DNA from: JBCDCE01 sp039182515
Lineage (GTDB): Bacteria > Pseudomonadota > Alphaproteobacteria > Rhodobacterales > Rhodobacteraceae
Assembly (NCBI GenBank): GCA_039182515.1
Contig: JBCDCE010000052.1
Coordinates: 1-28,835 of the forward strand
DNA length: 28,835 nucleotides
Direction of reading: 5' to 3'
The notes beneath the pieces are model-generated. The model was not told the origin of the DNA. It searched no databases and saw only the letters and a program-made list of their open reading frames with translations. Positions within the stretch are counted from its first letter, which is position 1. Each line of letters starts with the position of its first letter. Made by a program: the position numbers and the translations under genes. This document shows, one piece after another, positions 14,812 to 22,199 of this stretch.

Positions 14812-14931
14812 ACCTCTTAGGCAAGCGCCGCAGGATGCGTAAATTTCGCGCGCCCTTTGGGCAAAAGCTCTCGCAAAGCCAGCTTTCCGTCAGGGAATCT
14901 GCGTTTCATGAGTTGATCTCTGGGCCTAGTG

Positions 14932-14949
14932 CCGTCACCCTCGTGTCAT
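14932..14949 (+). promoter_or_regulatory. Candidate PhoB (Pho) box
   Basis: CCGTCAC-CCTC-GTGTCAT holds two GTCA cores exactly 11 bases apart, fitting the direct-repeat CTGTCAT-N4-CTGTCAT layout. The spacer is GC-rich, unlike the usual AT-rich one. It lies about 120 bases upstream of the periplasmic 5'-nucleotidase, a gene class often induced by phosphate limitation. Confidence 0.33.
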
Positions 14950-14983
14950 CACACAGATCTATTGATGGGGCGGATCTCGCGTT

Positions 14984-15020
14984 TTGAGATCCACACTTGA
15001 GATCACACTTGAGATTACAC
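14984..15020 (+). repeat. Three tandem 12-13-bp repeats upstream of the 5'-nucleotidase
   Basis: TTGAGATCCACAC, TTGAGATCACAC and TTGAGATTACAC follow each other directly, ending about 48 bases before the start codon. The near 12-bp period differs from an 11-bp response-regulator period. The repeats may be protein-binding sites or simple slippage products. Confidence 0.7.
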
Positions 15021-15067
15021 TTGGGGGGCCGACCGTTGGACGGCACATCACACATAGGAGAGAGCCC

Positions 15068-16642
15068 ATGAACCGCATTCTCACAAGCGCTGCCGTGCTT
15101 GCACTCAGCGCAGGCGCAGCCTCGGCTGATTACACGCTCAACATTGTGCATATCAACGATCTGCACAGCCGCATTGAGCCCATCAACCGTTTCGACAGCA
15201 CCTGCGGCGCTGACGACAACGCGGAAGGCAAGTGCTTTGGCGGTGTTGCGCGCGTGGCCACGAAGATTGCAGAGCTCAGAGAGCAGTTCGCTGGTCAAAA
15301 CCTGCTCGTTCTGGATGCAGGCGACCAGTATCAAGGCTCGCTGATGTATACGACCTACAAAGGCGACGTGGAGATCGAGTTTGCTGAGCAGATCGGCTTT
15401 GACGCCATGGCTGTGGGCAACCACGAGTTTGACGACGGTGACGAAGGCCTGGCCAAATTGGCCGACGGCGTGAGCTTCCCGATTATCTCTGGCAACATCG
15501 ACGTGAGCGCCTCGAACGTGCTCGCAGGCAAGATCGACAACCACGTTGTGCTCGAAGTGGGTGGCGAAAAGATCGGCATCATCTCTGCGCTTGCCGTTGA
15601 TACGGTTGAAACCTCTTCACCAAGTGCATCCGTGGTCTTCACTGATGAGATCGCAGCGCTTTCCGCTGATGTGGCCGCTCTTGAGGCCGAAGGTGTGACA
15701 AAGATCATCGCGCTCAACCACGTGGGCCTGGCCAAAGACCTCGACATCGCGCGTAATGTGCCAGGCCTCGATGCGGTCATCGGTGGTCACTCACACACAC
15801 TGATGTCCAACACCAAAGAGGGCGCGATGAAGTACCCACAAATGGTGGGCACGGTGCCTGTGGTGCAGGCCTATGCTTATTCGAAATACGTGGGCCTTCT
15901 GACGCTTGTCTTTGACGATGCGGGCAATGTGACCTCCGCCACGGGCGACACGATCTTGTTGGATGCCTCCGTTGCAGAAGACGCTGGGATCGTCGCGCGC
16001 GTCAAAGAGCTCGCGGGCCCCATCGAGGAAATGAAAACCCGCATCGTGGCCTCCGCTGCTGCTCCCATTGAAGGGGATCGCAACGTCTGCCGTGTGCAGG
16101 AATGCGAGATGGGCAACCTCGTGGCTGATGCCATGCTGGACCGCGTGAAAGACCAAGGCATCACAATCGCCATTCAAAACGCAGGTGGCGTGCGCGCCTC
16201 GATTGATGCAGGTGACGTGACCATGGGCGAAGTGCTCACCGTGCTGCCCTTCCAAAACACGCTTTCCACCTTCCAAGTCTCAGGCCAAACCGTGATCGAC
16301 GCGCTCGAAAACGGCGTGAGCCAGGTGGAAGAAGTGAAAGGTCGCTTCCCAGCGGTGGCTGGCCTAAAGTTCACATGGGACGCAAGCGTTGCCCCCAATG
16401 AAGGCCGCATCCAAGAGGTGATGGTCATGGAAGGCGGGGCCTTTGTTCCAATCGATCCCGCGAAAACCTACGGCCTTGTGTCCAACAACTACGTCCGTGG
16501 CGGCGGCGACGGTTATAAGATGTTCGTTGATGCTGCAAATGCTTACGACTACGGCCCAGATCTCGCGGACGTTGTGGCTGAATTCATGGCCGCCAAAGGC
16601 GAATTTACGCCTGTTGTTGAAGGGCGTATTACGAAGAAATAA
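15068..16642 (+). CDS. Periplasmic 5'-nucleotidase / metallophosphatase (UshA-like)
   Basis: A 524-aa exported enzyme that dephosphorylates nucleotides, and possibly sugar nucleotides, in the periplasm. The signal peptide is MNRILTSAAVLALSAGAASA. The N-terminal two-metal phosphoesterase domain shows VHINDLHSRI, DAGDQYQGSL, AVGNHEFDDG, LNHVG and GGHSHTLM. The C-terminal substrate domain has NVCRVQECEMGNLVADAML, IAIQNAGGVRASI and VLTVLPFQNTL. Paired Cys in NVCRVQEC suit an oxidising compartment. The ATG at 15068 has AGGAGAG before it, whereas longer readings would bury the signal peptide. It is a single-gene unit with its own strong terminator. A Pho-box-like site and tandem repeats lie upstream. 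Confidence 0.95.
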   Translation: MNRILTSAAVLALSAGAASADYTLNIVHINDLHSRIEPINRFDSTCGADDNAEGKCFGGVARVATKIAELREQFAGQNLLVLDAGDQYQGSLMYTTYKGDVEIEFAEQIGFDAMAVGNHEFDDGDEGLAKLADGVSFPIISGNIDVSASNVLAGKIDNHVVLEVGGEKIGIISALAVDTVETSSPSASVVFTDEIAALSADVAALEAEGVTKIIALNHVGLAKDLDIARNVPGLDAVIGGHSHTLMSNTKEGAMKYPQMVGTVPVVQAYAYSKYVGLLTLVFDDAGNVTSATGDTILLDASVAEDAGIVARVKELAGPIEEMKTRIVASAAAPIEGDRNVCRVQECEMGNLVADAMLDRVKDQGITIAIQNAGGVRASIDAGDVTMGEVLTVLPFQNTLSTFQVSGQTVIDALENGVSQVEEVKGRFPAVAGLKFTWDASVAPNEGRIQEVMVMEGGAFVPIDPAKTYGLVSNNYVRGGGDGYKMFVDAANAYDYGPDLADVVAEFMAAKGEFTPVVEGRITKK

Positions 16643-16665
16643 CTGGGAAATTTTGCAGAAATCAG

Positions 16666-16696
16666 AAGGCCTTACTTAAAAAGTAAGGCCTTTTTT
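16666..16696 (+). terminator. Rho-independent terminator of the 5'-nucleotidase
   Basis: A perfect 12-bp stem AAGGCCTTACTT / AAGTAAGGCCTT with an AAA loop and six T's, starting 23 bases after the stop codon. A second short hairpin (TTTGTTG / CAACAAA, 16694-16713) follows at once. Confidence 0.93.
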
Positions 16697-16774
16697 GTTG
16701 TTTGAGCAACAAATTTTGTGGCGTTTAAGTGTATTTTTTTGCTTGGCGAATTGAGCGAAATGTGTAAAAAAAAG

Positions 16775-16801
16775 TTGACACTTTGCGTGTCTTGATAATT
16801 C
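16775..16801 (+). promoter_or_regulatory. Possible promoter of the unknown 181-aa gene
   Basis: A consensus -35 hexamer TTGACA (16775-16780) stands in an AT-rich stretch. The best -10 candidate is TAATTC at 16796, a spacing of only 15 bases, so the assignment is weak. It lies about 40 bases before the start codon, downstream of a strong terminator. Confidence 0.3.
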
Positions 16802-16839
16802 AAAAAATAGCATTTTTTATTTTGAAATTGGAGATCCTA

Positions 16840-17385
16840 ATGGACGTTAATTTACAAGTTGTTGGAATTTTCTACAATTCAACGGTCTCGGTTACGGCCG
16901 CTGACCCAACAATCAAAGATTTACTGGATGCCGCAACAGCAACACCCGGAACCGCTTCAGATCGCAACCCGGCTTCAAAATTTCTTTACACCACAAATGG
17001 GGCCGGAAAGAAGCTTTTTGCGTCGTCTTTCCTTGCCAAGTACGATAATCCAGTAAAGCCGCGTGTATTGAACCAAGCACCCTATGCGCCGGGCGAATAC
17101 TTCCTCGATGAGCATCTCTCAGCACGCCCAGCCTACACCGTTTGGCAGTACTATATGTTCGACAAAGAGTTGCGCTATTTGAACGAATTTGGCAAAGCTA
17201 CGCCCTTTGCAGAGCAACCCCTGACAAACGTACCTGTCGCTGGAAATCCAAAAGAAAAAGCTGATGTAGCCCGCGTTACTTGGCGTTTGGTGCAAATCTT
17301 GGCTCAACCCACCACGCCCGCAACCGGTGGCTACGACTCAGAAATGCTGCTGGCTCAAAGCACGCCCTACACGATGCGCGGCTGA
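16840..17385 (+). CDS. Unknown 181-aa protein, monocistronic
   Basis: I do not recognise the family. The ATG at 16840 is supported by GGAG 7 bases upstream. The N-terminus MDVNLQVVGIFYNSTVSVTA followed by PTIKDLLDAA has the strand-strand-helix order of a ubiquitin-like beta-grasp fold. This is only a visual impression. Later segments are aromatic-rich (PGEYFLDEHL, VWQYYMFDKELRYL), and there is a Pro/Thr-rich tail. There is no signal peptide, transmembrane segment or cysteine. It stands alone between the nucleotidase terminator and a gene-poor region, with its own AT-rich promoter region. Alternatives such as a structural or secreted-by-other-route protein cannot be excluded. Confidence 0.72.
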   Translation: MDVNLQVVGIFYNSTVSVTAADPTIKDLLDAATATPGTASDRNPASKFLYTTNGAGKKLFASSFLAKYDNPVKPRVLNQAPYAPGEYFLDEHLSARPAYTVWQYYMFDKELRYLNEFGKATPFAEQPLTNVPVAGNPKEKADVARVTWRLVQILAQPTTPATGGYDSEMLLAQSTPYTMRG

Positions 17386-17492
17386 TTTGGCTGTTAAGAA
17401 CAAGCGGTCTCGCCGGACGCGGCGGGGCCATTCCGGAAACCCTCTTTTTTGGCGAGGCTTTTTCATGCGAGGAACAAGGGCAGAGCCTGCCG

Positions 17493-17626
17493 AGCATCGC
17501 TGGGCCGCCTCACCGGTCCAGCGATGTGATCAATGTAGGCGCATAGTTTTAGTAATTCGCTGTCCTTGCAACCATAAATCAAGCAGATCCAAAGCTAGAT
17601 CGCTGCCCCGACGGCCCAGCGATGCT
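17493..17626. repeat. Three-armed inverted repeat with competing hairpins
   Basis: AGCATCGCTGGGCCG (17493-17507) is a perfect inverted match to CGGCCCAGCGATGCT (17612-17626). A middle arm GGTCCAGCGATG (17515-17526) can instead pair with the first arm as a 12-bp stem with one wobble and an 8-base loop. Two mutually exclusive hairpins are therefore possible. Confidence 0.7.
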
Positions 17627-17780
17627 GAGCAGTGCAGAGTTTCCCTGTCGTGAGGTTTGGGTGTCGTGCTCGGCCTCACACCGCGTGCGTCCAAGTATCG
17701 AGCTCTGCTGTCGATGGCGTCTTTGAACAAGGTTTGATTTCGCAGGTTGGTTGAAAGTCCCAGCTGCGCTCGGATCGCCC

Positions 17781-17869
17781 TATAGCGTTTGACGAAATAC
17801 CTGAGACATCGAGTATCAGCTAACGCGTTGAAACCAAAGGTTTCACGCAGCGTTAGGTGATTCAGGTTT
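17781..17869 (+). repeat. 89-bp hairpin-forming dispersed repeat, copy A
   Basis: This segment matches 23427-23515 in the same orientation without gaps, at about 79 of 89 positions by hand alignment. It folds as nested stems: ACCTGA/TCAGGT, ATCA/TGAT, TAACGC/GCGTTA and TGAAACC/GGTTTCA around an AAA loop. Both copies preserve the two inner stems. It is not inside a credible gene. It could be a REP-like element or the trace of a non-autonomous mobile element. Confidence 0.8.
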
Positions 17870-18191
17870 TTCGCATAGCGCTTTAGTGGGCTTTGGACGC
17901 AAGGATTGGTTTTGGTTGATGATCCCCTTCGGTCAAGGGGCTCAAACCGCAGCGGTCCCGCAAGTGCTTTTCTCTTCGTTGAGGCGAAACCCGCCAAGTG
18001 TTGTAAGGTGCCTAGGTGGGGGCTGGACGTCGAAAGCGGGCTTGGGTCCCTTTGAGGATGCTCAACGCAACCGCCGCTGAGTTGGACTTTCTGCGCTGAT
18101 TTCGATATCCAACCCAGTGCAAGACTGCGCACTACGTCGTCGCTTTGATTTGATGCGTTACTGTCAATGAAGAGACACAGGAGGCCTCTTT

Positions 18192-19091
18192 TTGGGCTCG
18201 ATCGCCAAAAATACATACCAACAATCTGGGCAATTGATGGCCGGAGATGTGTACGGAGCACAGCGCCAATTGCGGCGACATCTGCTGGAGTCCTCAAACA
18301 TCCGTCACAAGCCCGCAAGAGACCTCGCGGCGCATATGCTCCTTCATCTCGACGATGTGACGGCCTGCTGGAGCATTGCGACGCGCTGGCTTCGAGACAG
18401 GTTAAACTGCCAACGTGTTGATACTGGTTTTGGGCGCCCGGAGGATAAAGAGTATTTTCCCGGTTTTTCGGAAGCCAAGACCTCTGACTATGATGTGCCC
18501 TCGTTTGGTGGCTTTGCGGTGGACAACCGTGATCCGATTATGCGCGCAATGTGGGCTGGAAGCAGGCCGATCGTCTTTGCGGATATCAAACAGGATCGTC
18601 GTGTAACGCCCAAGCTTCGCAAGCGCATGGCCGGGGCACGTACGAAATCAAAATTTGGAGCAGCCTTAAGGACACGGGACGGTGGCTTTGGACTGATCTG
18701 TGCGGATTGGACGGAGCATTTCGTTCCCAACGAAGCCGATTTGTTCGACTGTTTTGAGCAAACAGTGGCTGATGTGCTGAGCCCCATTATCGCTGTGGCA
18801 AAGGACGTCGCTGAAGCTCAAGGCCCGCAAGACGCGCGCGCACATGAGGCTGTCTGCCTGTTTCAGTACGGCTCGCGTGGCGATGGTGCCTTGGAGGCAC
18901 TCACGCCTGCGGAAGTCGAAGTGGCGCGGCTTGTTGCCCAAGGTTTGAGCTACAAGGAAATCGCGACGGTTCGTGGGAGATCGCTTTCCACGATAGATCA
19001 TCAACTCCGCAGTATTCGGAGCAAGATGGGCGTGTCGAGCACCTCTAACCTTATAAGATTACTCTCAAATCTTGACGGTTTCCGGATCTGA
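18192..19091 (+). CDS. LuxR-family transcriptional regulator
   Basis: A 299-aa regulator. The C-terminal 64 residues form a GerE/LuxR helix-turn-helix: ALTPAEVEVARLVAQGLSYK, then EIATVRGRSLSTIDHQLRSI with the recognition helix and KMGVSSTSNLIRLL. The N-terminal about 220 residues contain a possible GAF/PAS-like ligand-sensing region, but no acyl-homoserine-lactone motif is evident. The start is TTG at 18192, chosen because a perfect AGGAGG lies seven bases before it and no in-frame ATG is well placed. It precedes, on the same strand, the MetX-like enzyme and ABC transporter operon and is the obvious candidate regulator. Signal unknown. Confidence 0.85.
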   Translation: MGSIAKNTYQQSGQLMAGDVYGAQRQLRRHLLESSNIRHKPARDLAAHMLLHLDDVTACWSIATRWLRDRLNCQRVDTGFGRPEDKEYFPGFSEAKTSDYDVPSFGGFAVDNRDPIMRAMWAGSRPIVFADIKQDRRVTPKLRKRMAGARTKSKFGAALRTRDGGFGLICADWTEHFVPNEADLFDCFEQTVADVLSPIIAVAKDVAEAQGPQDARAHEAVCLFQYGSRGDGALEALTPAEVEVARLVAQGLSYKEIATVRGRSLSTIDHQLRSIRSKMGVSSTSNLIRLLSNLDGFRI

Positions 19092-19267
19092 GCCGTGGTG
19101 TGAAACCTAAGCACTTCTCATAGCGAATGTTCGCGATAGATCGCGCAGGCCATCTCCTTCTAACCTCCCATATCAAGCGAAAGTGGATGTAAGCCTTGCG
19201 GCTTGCGCTAAGCCACGGTGCTTGTCGCGCCCTAAGACGGGGGCAGAACGATATGGGGGAGATCACT

Positions 19268-19345
19268 ATGATCCGCAAAACACGTTGTGCCGCGCTCAAT
19301 GGTGCGCAGGCTGGCATCAAAGCGCTTTTAGCGTCGCTGAATTAA
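19268..19345 (+). CDS. 25-codon small ORF (possible leader peptide)
   Basis: It encodes a 25-aa basic peptide beginning MIRKTRCAALNGAQAG and ending LLASLN. A strong ribosome site, GGGGGAG, is placed six bases before the ATG. The stop TAA runs into AAGGG, the ribosome site of the next gene, whose ATG lies ten bases further. It is therefore placed to couple translation to the MetX-like gene. No run of regulatory codons is seen, so classical attenuation is not indicated. It could be a real small protein, a coupling leader or chance. Confidence 0.45.
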   Translation: MIRKTRCAALNGAQAGIKALLASLN

Positions 19346-19355
19346 GGGTGCCCAA

Positions 19356-20405
19356 ATGATTGCGAACGAATTCTATGAAACGCCAACACAGCGCGCTTTT
19401 GAGCTCTTTGAGCTGGGCGACCTCTTGCTTGAATGCGGAGAGACGCTGCGCGGTGCGAAGCTGGCTTACCGAACCTTTGGCAGGCTCAATGCCGACAAAT
19501 CCAACGCCATCCTGGTCACCACGTGGTTCTCCGGTACGGGCCTGGTGATGGAAGATGTTTATATTGGTGAAGACCATGCGCTTGATCCATCGAAGTACTT
19601 CATCGTCGTTGCCGATCAGTTGGGGGCCGGAACGTCGTCTTCCCCGCACAACACGCCGGCCCCTCAGACCATGGGGAAGTTTCCAAACCTGAGCATTGGC
19701 GACGACGTTGCGGCGCAACATAAACTGCTCACCGAAAAGTTCGGGATCACCACGCTGGCCATGGTTGTTGGCGGTTCAATGGGCGGACAACAGGTTTATG
19801 AATGGGCCGTGGTTCACCCCGAAATGGTCGCGCGTGCAGCACCGATTGCGGCGACGGCCAAAGCCTCATTACACCAGAAGGTGTTTGTCCGGGCGCTGGA
19901 AGAGGCCATAACTTCGGACCCCGCTTGGAACGGCGGCTGGTATGCATCTGGTTTGAATGTCAGAGATGGCATGGACCGGATGGCGATGATCGTGTCGACG
20001 CTGGGGTGGTCTCGGGCGTTCTATCAAGAAGAACGCTGGAAGACGGTTCTCGGCATGTCCTCATTGGAAGACTTCATCAATGGGTTCATGAAGGCCTATT
20101 TCGAGCCCATGGATCCCAACGCGCTCTTGTGTGAGATGCACAAATGGCAGCGTGCAGATGTTGGGCGGCATGAGGGTGGCGATCTCGTCAAAGCGCTGGG
20201 CCGGATCACCGCCAAGACCTGCGTGATGCCAATCGATCACGACCTCTTCTTCCCGCCGAACGAATGTGAAGAGGACTGCAAGAAGGTCGCGGGCGCAACG
20301 CTGAGGGTCATTGAAAGCAAAGACGGACATTTTGCCCTGAACGGGGTTGAGCCAAACTACATGGCTCAAGTCGATGCGGCTTTGGGAGAGCTGCTGGCAC
20401 CCTAA
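19356..20405 (+). CDS. MetX-like alpha/beta hydrolase or O-acyltransferase
   Basis: A 349-aa protein of the alpha/beta-hydrolase fold, homoserine-acetyltransferase-like branch. The catalytic triad can be placed: Ser141 in GGSMGGQQVYEWA (139-151), Asp296 in DHDLFFPP, and His325 in DGHFALNG. LAYRTFGRLNADKSNAILV at the N-terminus is typical of the branch. The oxyanion segment WFSGTG differs from the HxLTG pattern of true MetX enzymes. It may therefore be a hydrolase or acylate another alcohol rather than make O-acetylhomoserine. It sits between a LuxR regulator and an ABC importer, suggesting that it acts on the imported compound. AAGGG precedes the ATG. Confidence 0.82.
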   Translation: MIANEFYETPTQRAFELFELGDLLLECGETLRGAKLAYRTFGRLNADKSNAILVTTWFSGTGLVMEDVYIGEDHALDPSKYFIVVADQLGAGTSSSPHNTPAPQTMGKFPNLSIGDDVAAQHKLLTEKFGITTLAMVVGGSMGGQQVYEWAVVHPEMVARAAPIAATAKASLHQKVFVRALEEAITSDPAWNGGWYASGLNVRDGMDRMAMIVSTLGWSRAFYQEERWKTVLGMSSLEDFINGFMKAYFEPMDPNALLCEMHKWQRADVGRHEGGDLVKALGRITAKTCVMPIDHDLFFPPNECEEDCKKVAGATLRVIESKDGHFALNGVEPNYMAQVDAALGELLAP

Positions 20406-20509
20406 ACCCTCACCTTCCCCTCAACATGACCTTGCTCCGCAAAGCGCCGGCTTTGCGGCCAGGAAGACCTTTTGCTCAAACACCTGCCGGACCGGAAAGC
20501 GAAGAGAAA

Positions 20510-21301
20510 ATGACGAAACAAAGCAAGCCGCTGCGCGTGCGTGGTGCAAGCAAAGTCTACCAGACAAGCTCGGGCGATGTGCATGCGCTCCAGGACGTTG
20601 ACCTCACAGTTCAACAAGGTGAGTTCATCTCTGTCGTGGGGCCGTCTGGATGCGGAAAAACCACGCTTTTGTGGTCAATCGCGGGCCTGCATCAGCTGAG
20701 CTCTGGCTCAATCGCCTTGGCGGATGAGCCCATTGAGAAACCTCATCCCAGCATTGGAATGATGTTTCAGTCCGCAAATTTGCTGCCCTGGCGGACCATT
20801 CAGCAGAACATCGAGTTTCCCTTCGAAATTCGGGGCAGGAGTCCTGATCGCTCGAAAATCGAAGCGCTCCTTACCCGCGTGGGTCTTGATGGGTTTGGCG
20901 GTAAGATGCCAAAGGAGCTGTCTGGCGGCATGCAGCAACGGGCGTCTATTGTGCGTGCCTTGTCGTCTGATCCGGATGTTCTGCTGATGGACGAGCCTTT
21001 CGGCGCGCTCGATGCCTTCACCCGAGATGAGATGAACCTGCTGATGGAGGAGATCTGGGAAGAAACTCAGAAGACCATCATGCTGATCACCCACTCCATC
21101 CAAGAGGCGGTGTTTCTTTCTAACAAGGTCTACGTCATGAGCGCGCGGCCGGGGCGGATGCACAAGGTCTTTGACGTGCCTTTCGCGCGGCCGCGTGAGC
21201 TGAAGCTTATGGAAACCAAAGCCTTCTTCGACCTCGTCAACGAGATCAAAGCGGAAATCCAACATCAACAAACGTCGGTTGCAGACGTTGCTGCGGAGTA
21301 G
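20510..21301 (+). CDS. ABC transporter ATP-binding protein (NitT/TauT type)
   Basis: The 263-aa ATPase of an importer. All motifs are intact: Walker A GPSGCGKTT, Q-loop FQSANLLPW, signature LSGGMQQR, Walker B VLLMDEPFGALD, and switch His in LITHSIQEA. SARPGRM after the switch is typical of the nitrate/sulfonate/taurine (SsuB/TauB) group. The ATG at 20510 is preferred. A longer in-frame start at 20426 adds a Pro/Arg-rich leader unlike the family and lacks a ribosome site. It follows the MetX-like gene by about 100 bases and precedes the permease by 4 bases, forming one operon. Confidence 0.93.
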   Translation: MTKQSKPLRVRGASKVYQTSSGDVHALQDVDLTVQQGEFISVVGPSGCGKTTLLWSIAGLHQLSSGSIALADEPIEKPHPSIGMMFQSANLLPWRTIQQNIEFPFEIRGRSPDRSKIEALLTRVGLDGFGGKMPKELSGGMQQRASIVRALSSDPDVLLMDEPFGALDAFTRDEMNLLMEEIWEETQKTIMLITHSIQEAVFLSNKVYVMSARPGRMHKVFDVPFARPRELKLMETKAFFDLVNEIKAEIQHQQTSVADVAAE

Positions 21302-21305
21302 AGCC

Positions 21306-22124
21306 ATGAGTGACACAACAAACAGAAATGACGCCGCGGGCGTGAACATGTCGGGCGGGCTGACCGCTGGCCCCAAGATCCAGAATGTCTCCGAAGTCTT
21401 CGCGATCATCGCAGTTGCGGTTGTCATCATCGGCGGCGCGGAAGTCCTGCTGCGCTATTTTGAGGTCAGAGAGTTTGTCATGCCAACGCCGTCGGCCATT
21501 GTGACGGCGCTGTTTGTGCATTTCAATGAGATCGCACCGCATCTGGGGTACACACTTGTCGAGCTTGCCGCAGGCTACACGATTGGCGCATCCATCGGGA
21601 TGATCCTGGCGGCTGTGATCACGCAGTTTCCTTTCGTGGAAAAGATCATCACACCCTACATTTTGCTTTTGGTGACAACGCCAATGCTGGCGCTTGTGCC
21701 GCTGCTGATCCTCAACTTTGGGTTTGGCTATGCGCCGCGGATCATCGCAGTTGCTTTGGCCGCTGGGCCGATGGTGATGATCAACTCAGCGACCGGCTTT
21801 CGCCGCGTGGATCACGACAAGATTGCTTTGGCACGGTCCTACGGCGCCACAACATTCCAAATCTTCACTAAGATCCGCATACCCATGGCGATGCCAATGA
21901 TCATCGTTGGCCTGATGATGGGTGCGATCTTCTCAGTCATCACGGCCATTGGCGCCGAGATGTCGGGTGGCGGCTTTGGCCTTGGCAGCAAGCTGACCAC
22001 ATTCTCATCGACCCTGCGCACAGCAGAGTTCTTTGCCGTCATCTTGATCCTCGCGGTGATGGGCATCTGCATCTACGTCTTTTTCTCTTGGCTCGGCAAA
22101 AAACTCGCTGGCTGGGAAAGTTGA
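21306..22124 (+). CDS. ABC transporter permease (NitT/TauT type)
   Basis: A 272-aa inner-membrane protein with about six hydrophobic segments. The first is near residues 31-50 (VFAIIAVAVVIIGGAEVLL). The EAA loop that docks the ATPase is recognisable as ALARSYGATTFQIFTKIRIP. It belongs to the SsuC/TauC group, usually acting as a homodimer with two ATPases. GGAG lies 8 bases before the ATG, overlapping the end of the ATPase gene. The N-terminal about 25 residues are polar and cytoplasmic. Confidence 0.93.
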   Translation: MSDTTNRNDAAGVNMSGGLTAGPKIQNVSEVFAIIAVAVVIIGGAEVLLRYFEVREFVMPTPSAIVTALFVHFNEIAPHLGYTLVELAAGYTIGASIGMILAAVITQFPFVEKIITPYILLLVTTPMLALVPLLILNFGFGYAPRIIAVALAAGPMVMINSATGFRRVDHDKIALARSYGATTFQIFTKIRIPMAMPMIIVGLMMGAIFSVITAIGAEMSGGGFGLGSKLTTFSSTLRTAEFFAVILILAVMGICIYVFFSWLGKKLAGWES

Positions 22125-22199
22125 CCCCTGAGCGGCCTGTGATGCCCCGCTCAGCAGGCCGCCATCCTCAAACAGAGCGGGAAAAGTGGAGGAAAAGGT

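Larger units (their letters stand above)
17386..18191. other. 806-bp gene-poor region
   Basis: No credible gene is visible. The long minus-strand reading frame spanning 17530-18318 crosses the LuxR ribosome site and a dispersed repeat, so it is probably not coding. What the region holds is a three-armed inverted repeat (17493-17626), one copy of an 89-bp hairpin-forming repeat (17781-17869), and the LuxR leader with an AGGAGG site at its end. It reads like a scar of past insertions. Confidence 0.6.

Noticed and set aside
14906..15544. A 212-codon minus-strand frame opposite the 5'-nucleotidase start
   Set aside because: Antisense to a well-supported signal peptide and metallophosphatase domain. 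No ribosome site or motif is seen.
17530..18318. A 262-codon minus-strand reading frame in the gene-poor region
   Set aside because: It overlaps the LuxR start and its AGGAGG site, includes the dispersed repeat whose other copy lies in a different frame context, and shows no family motif.
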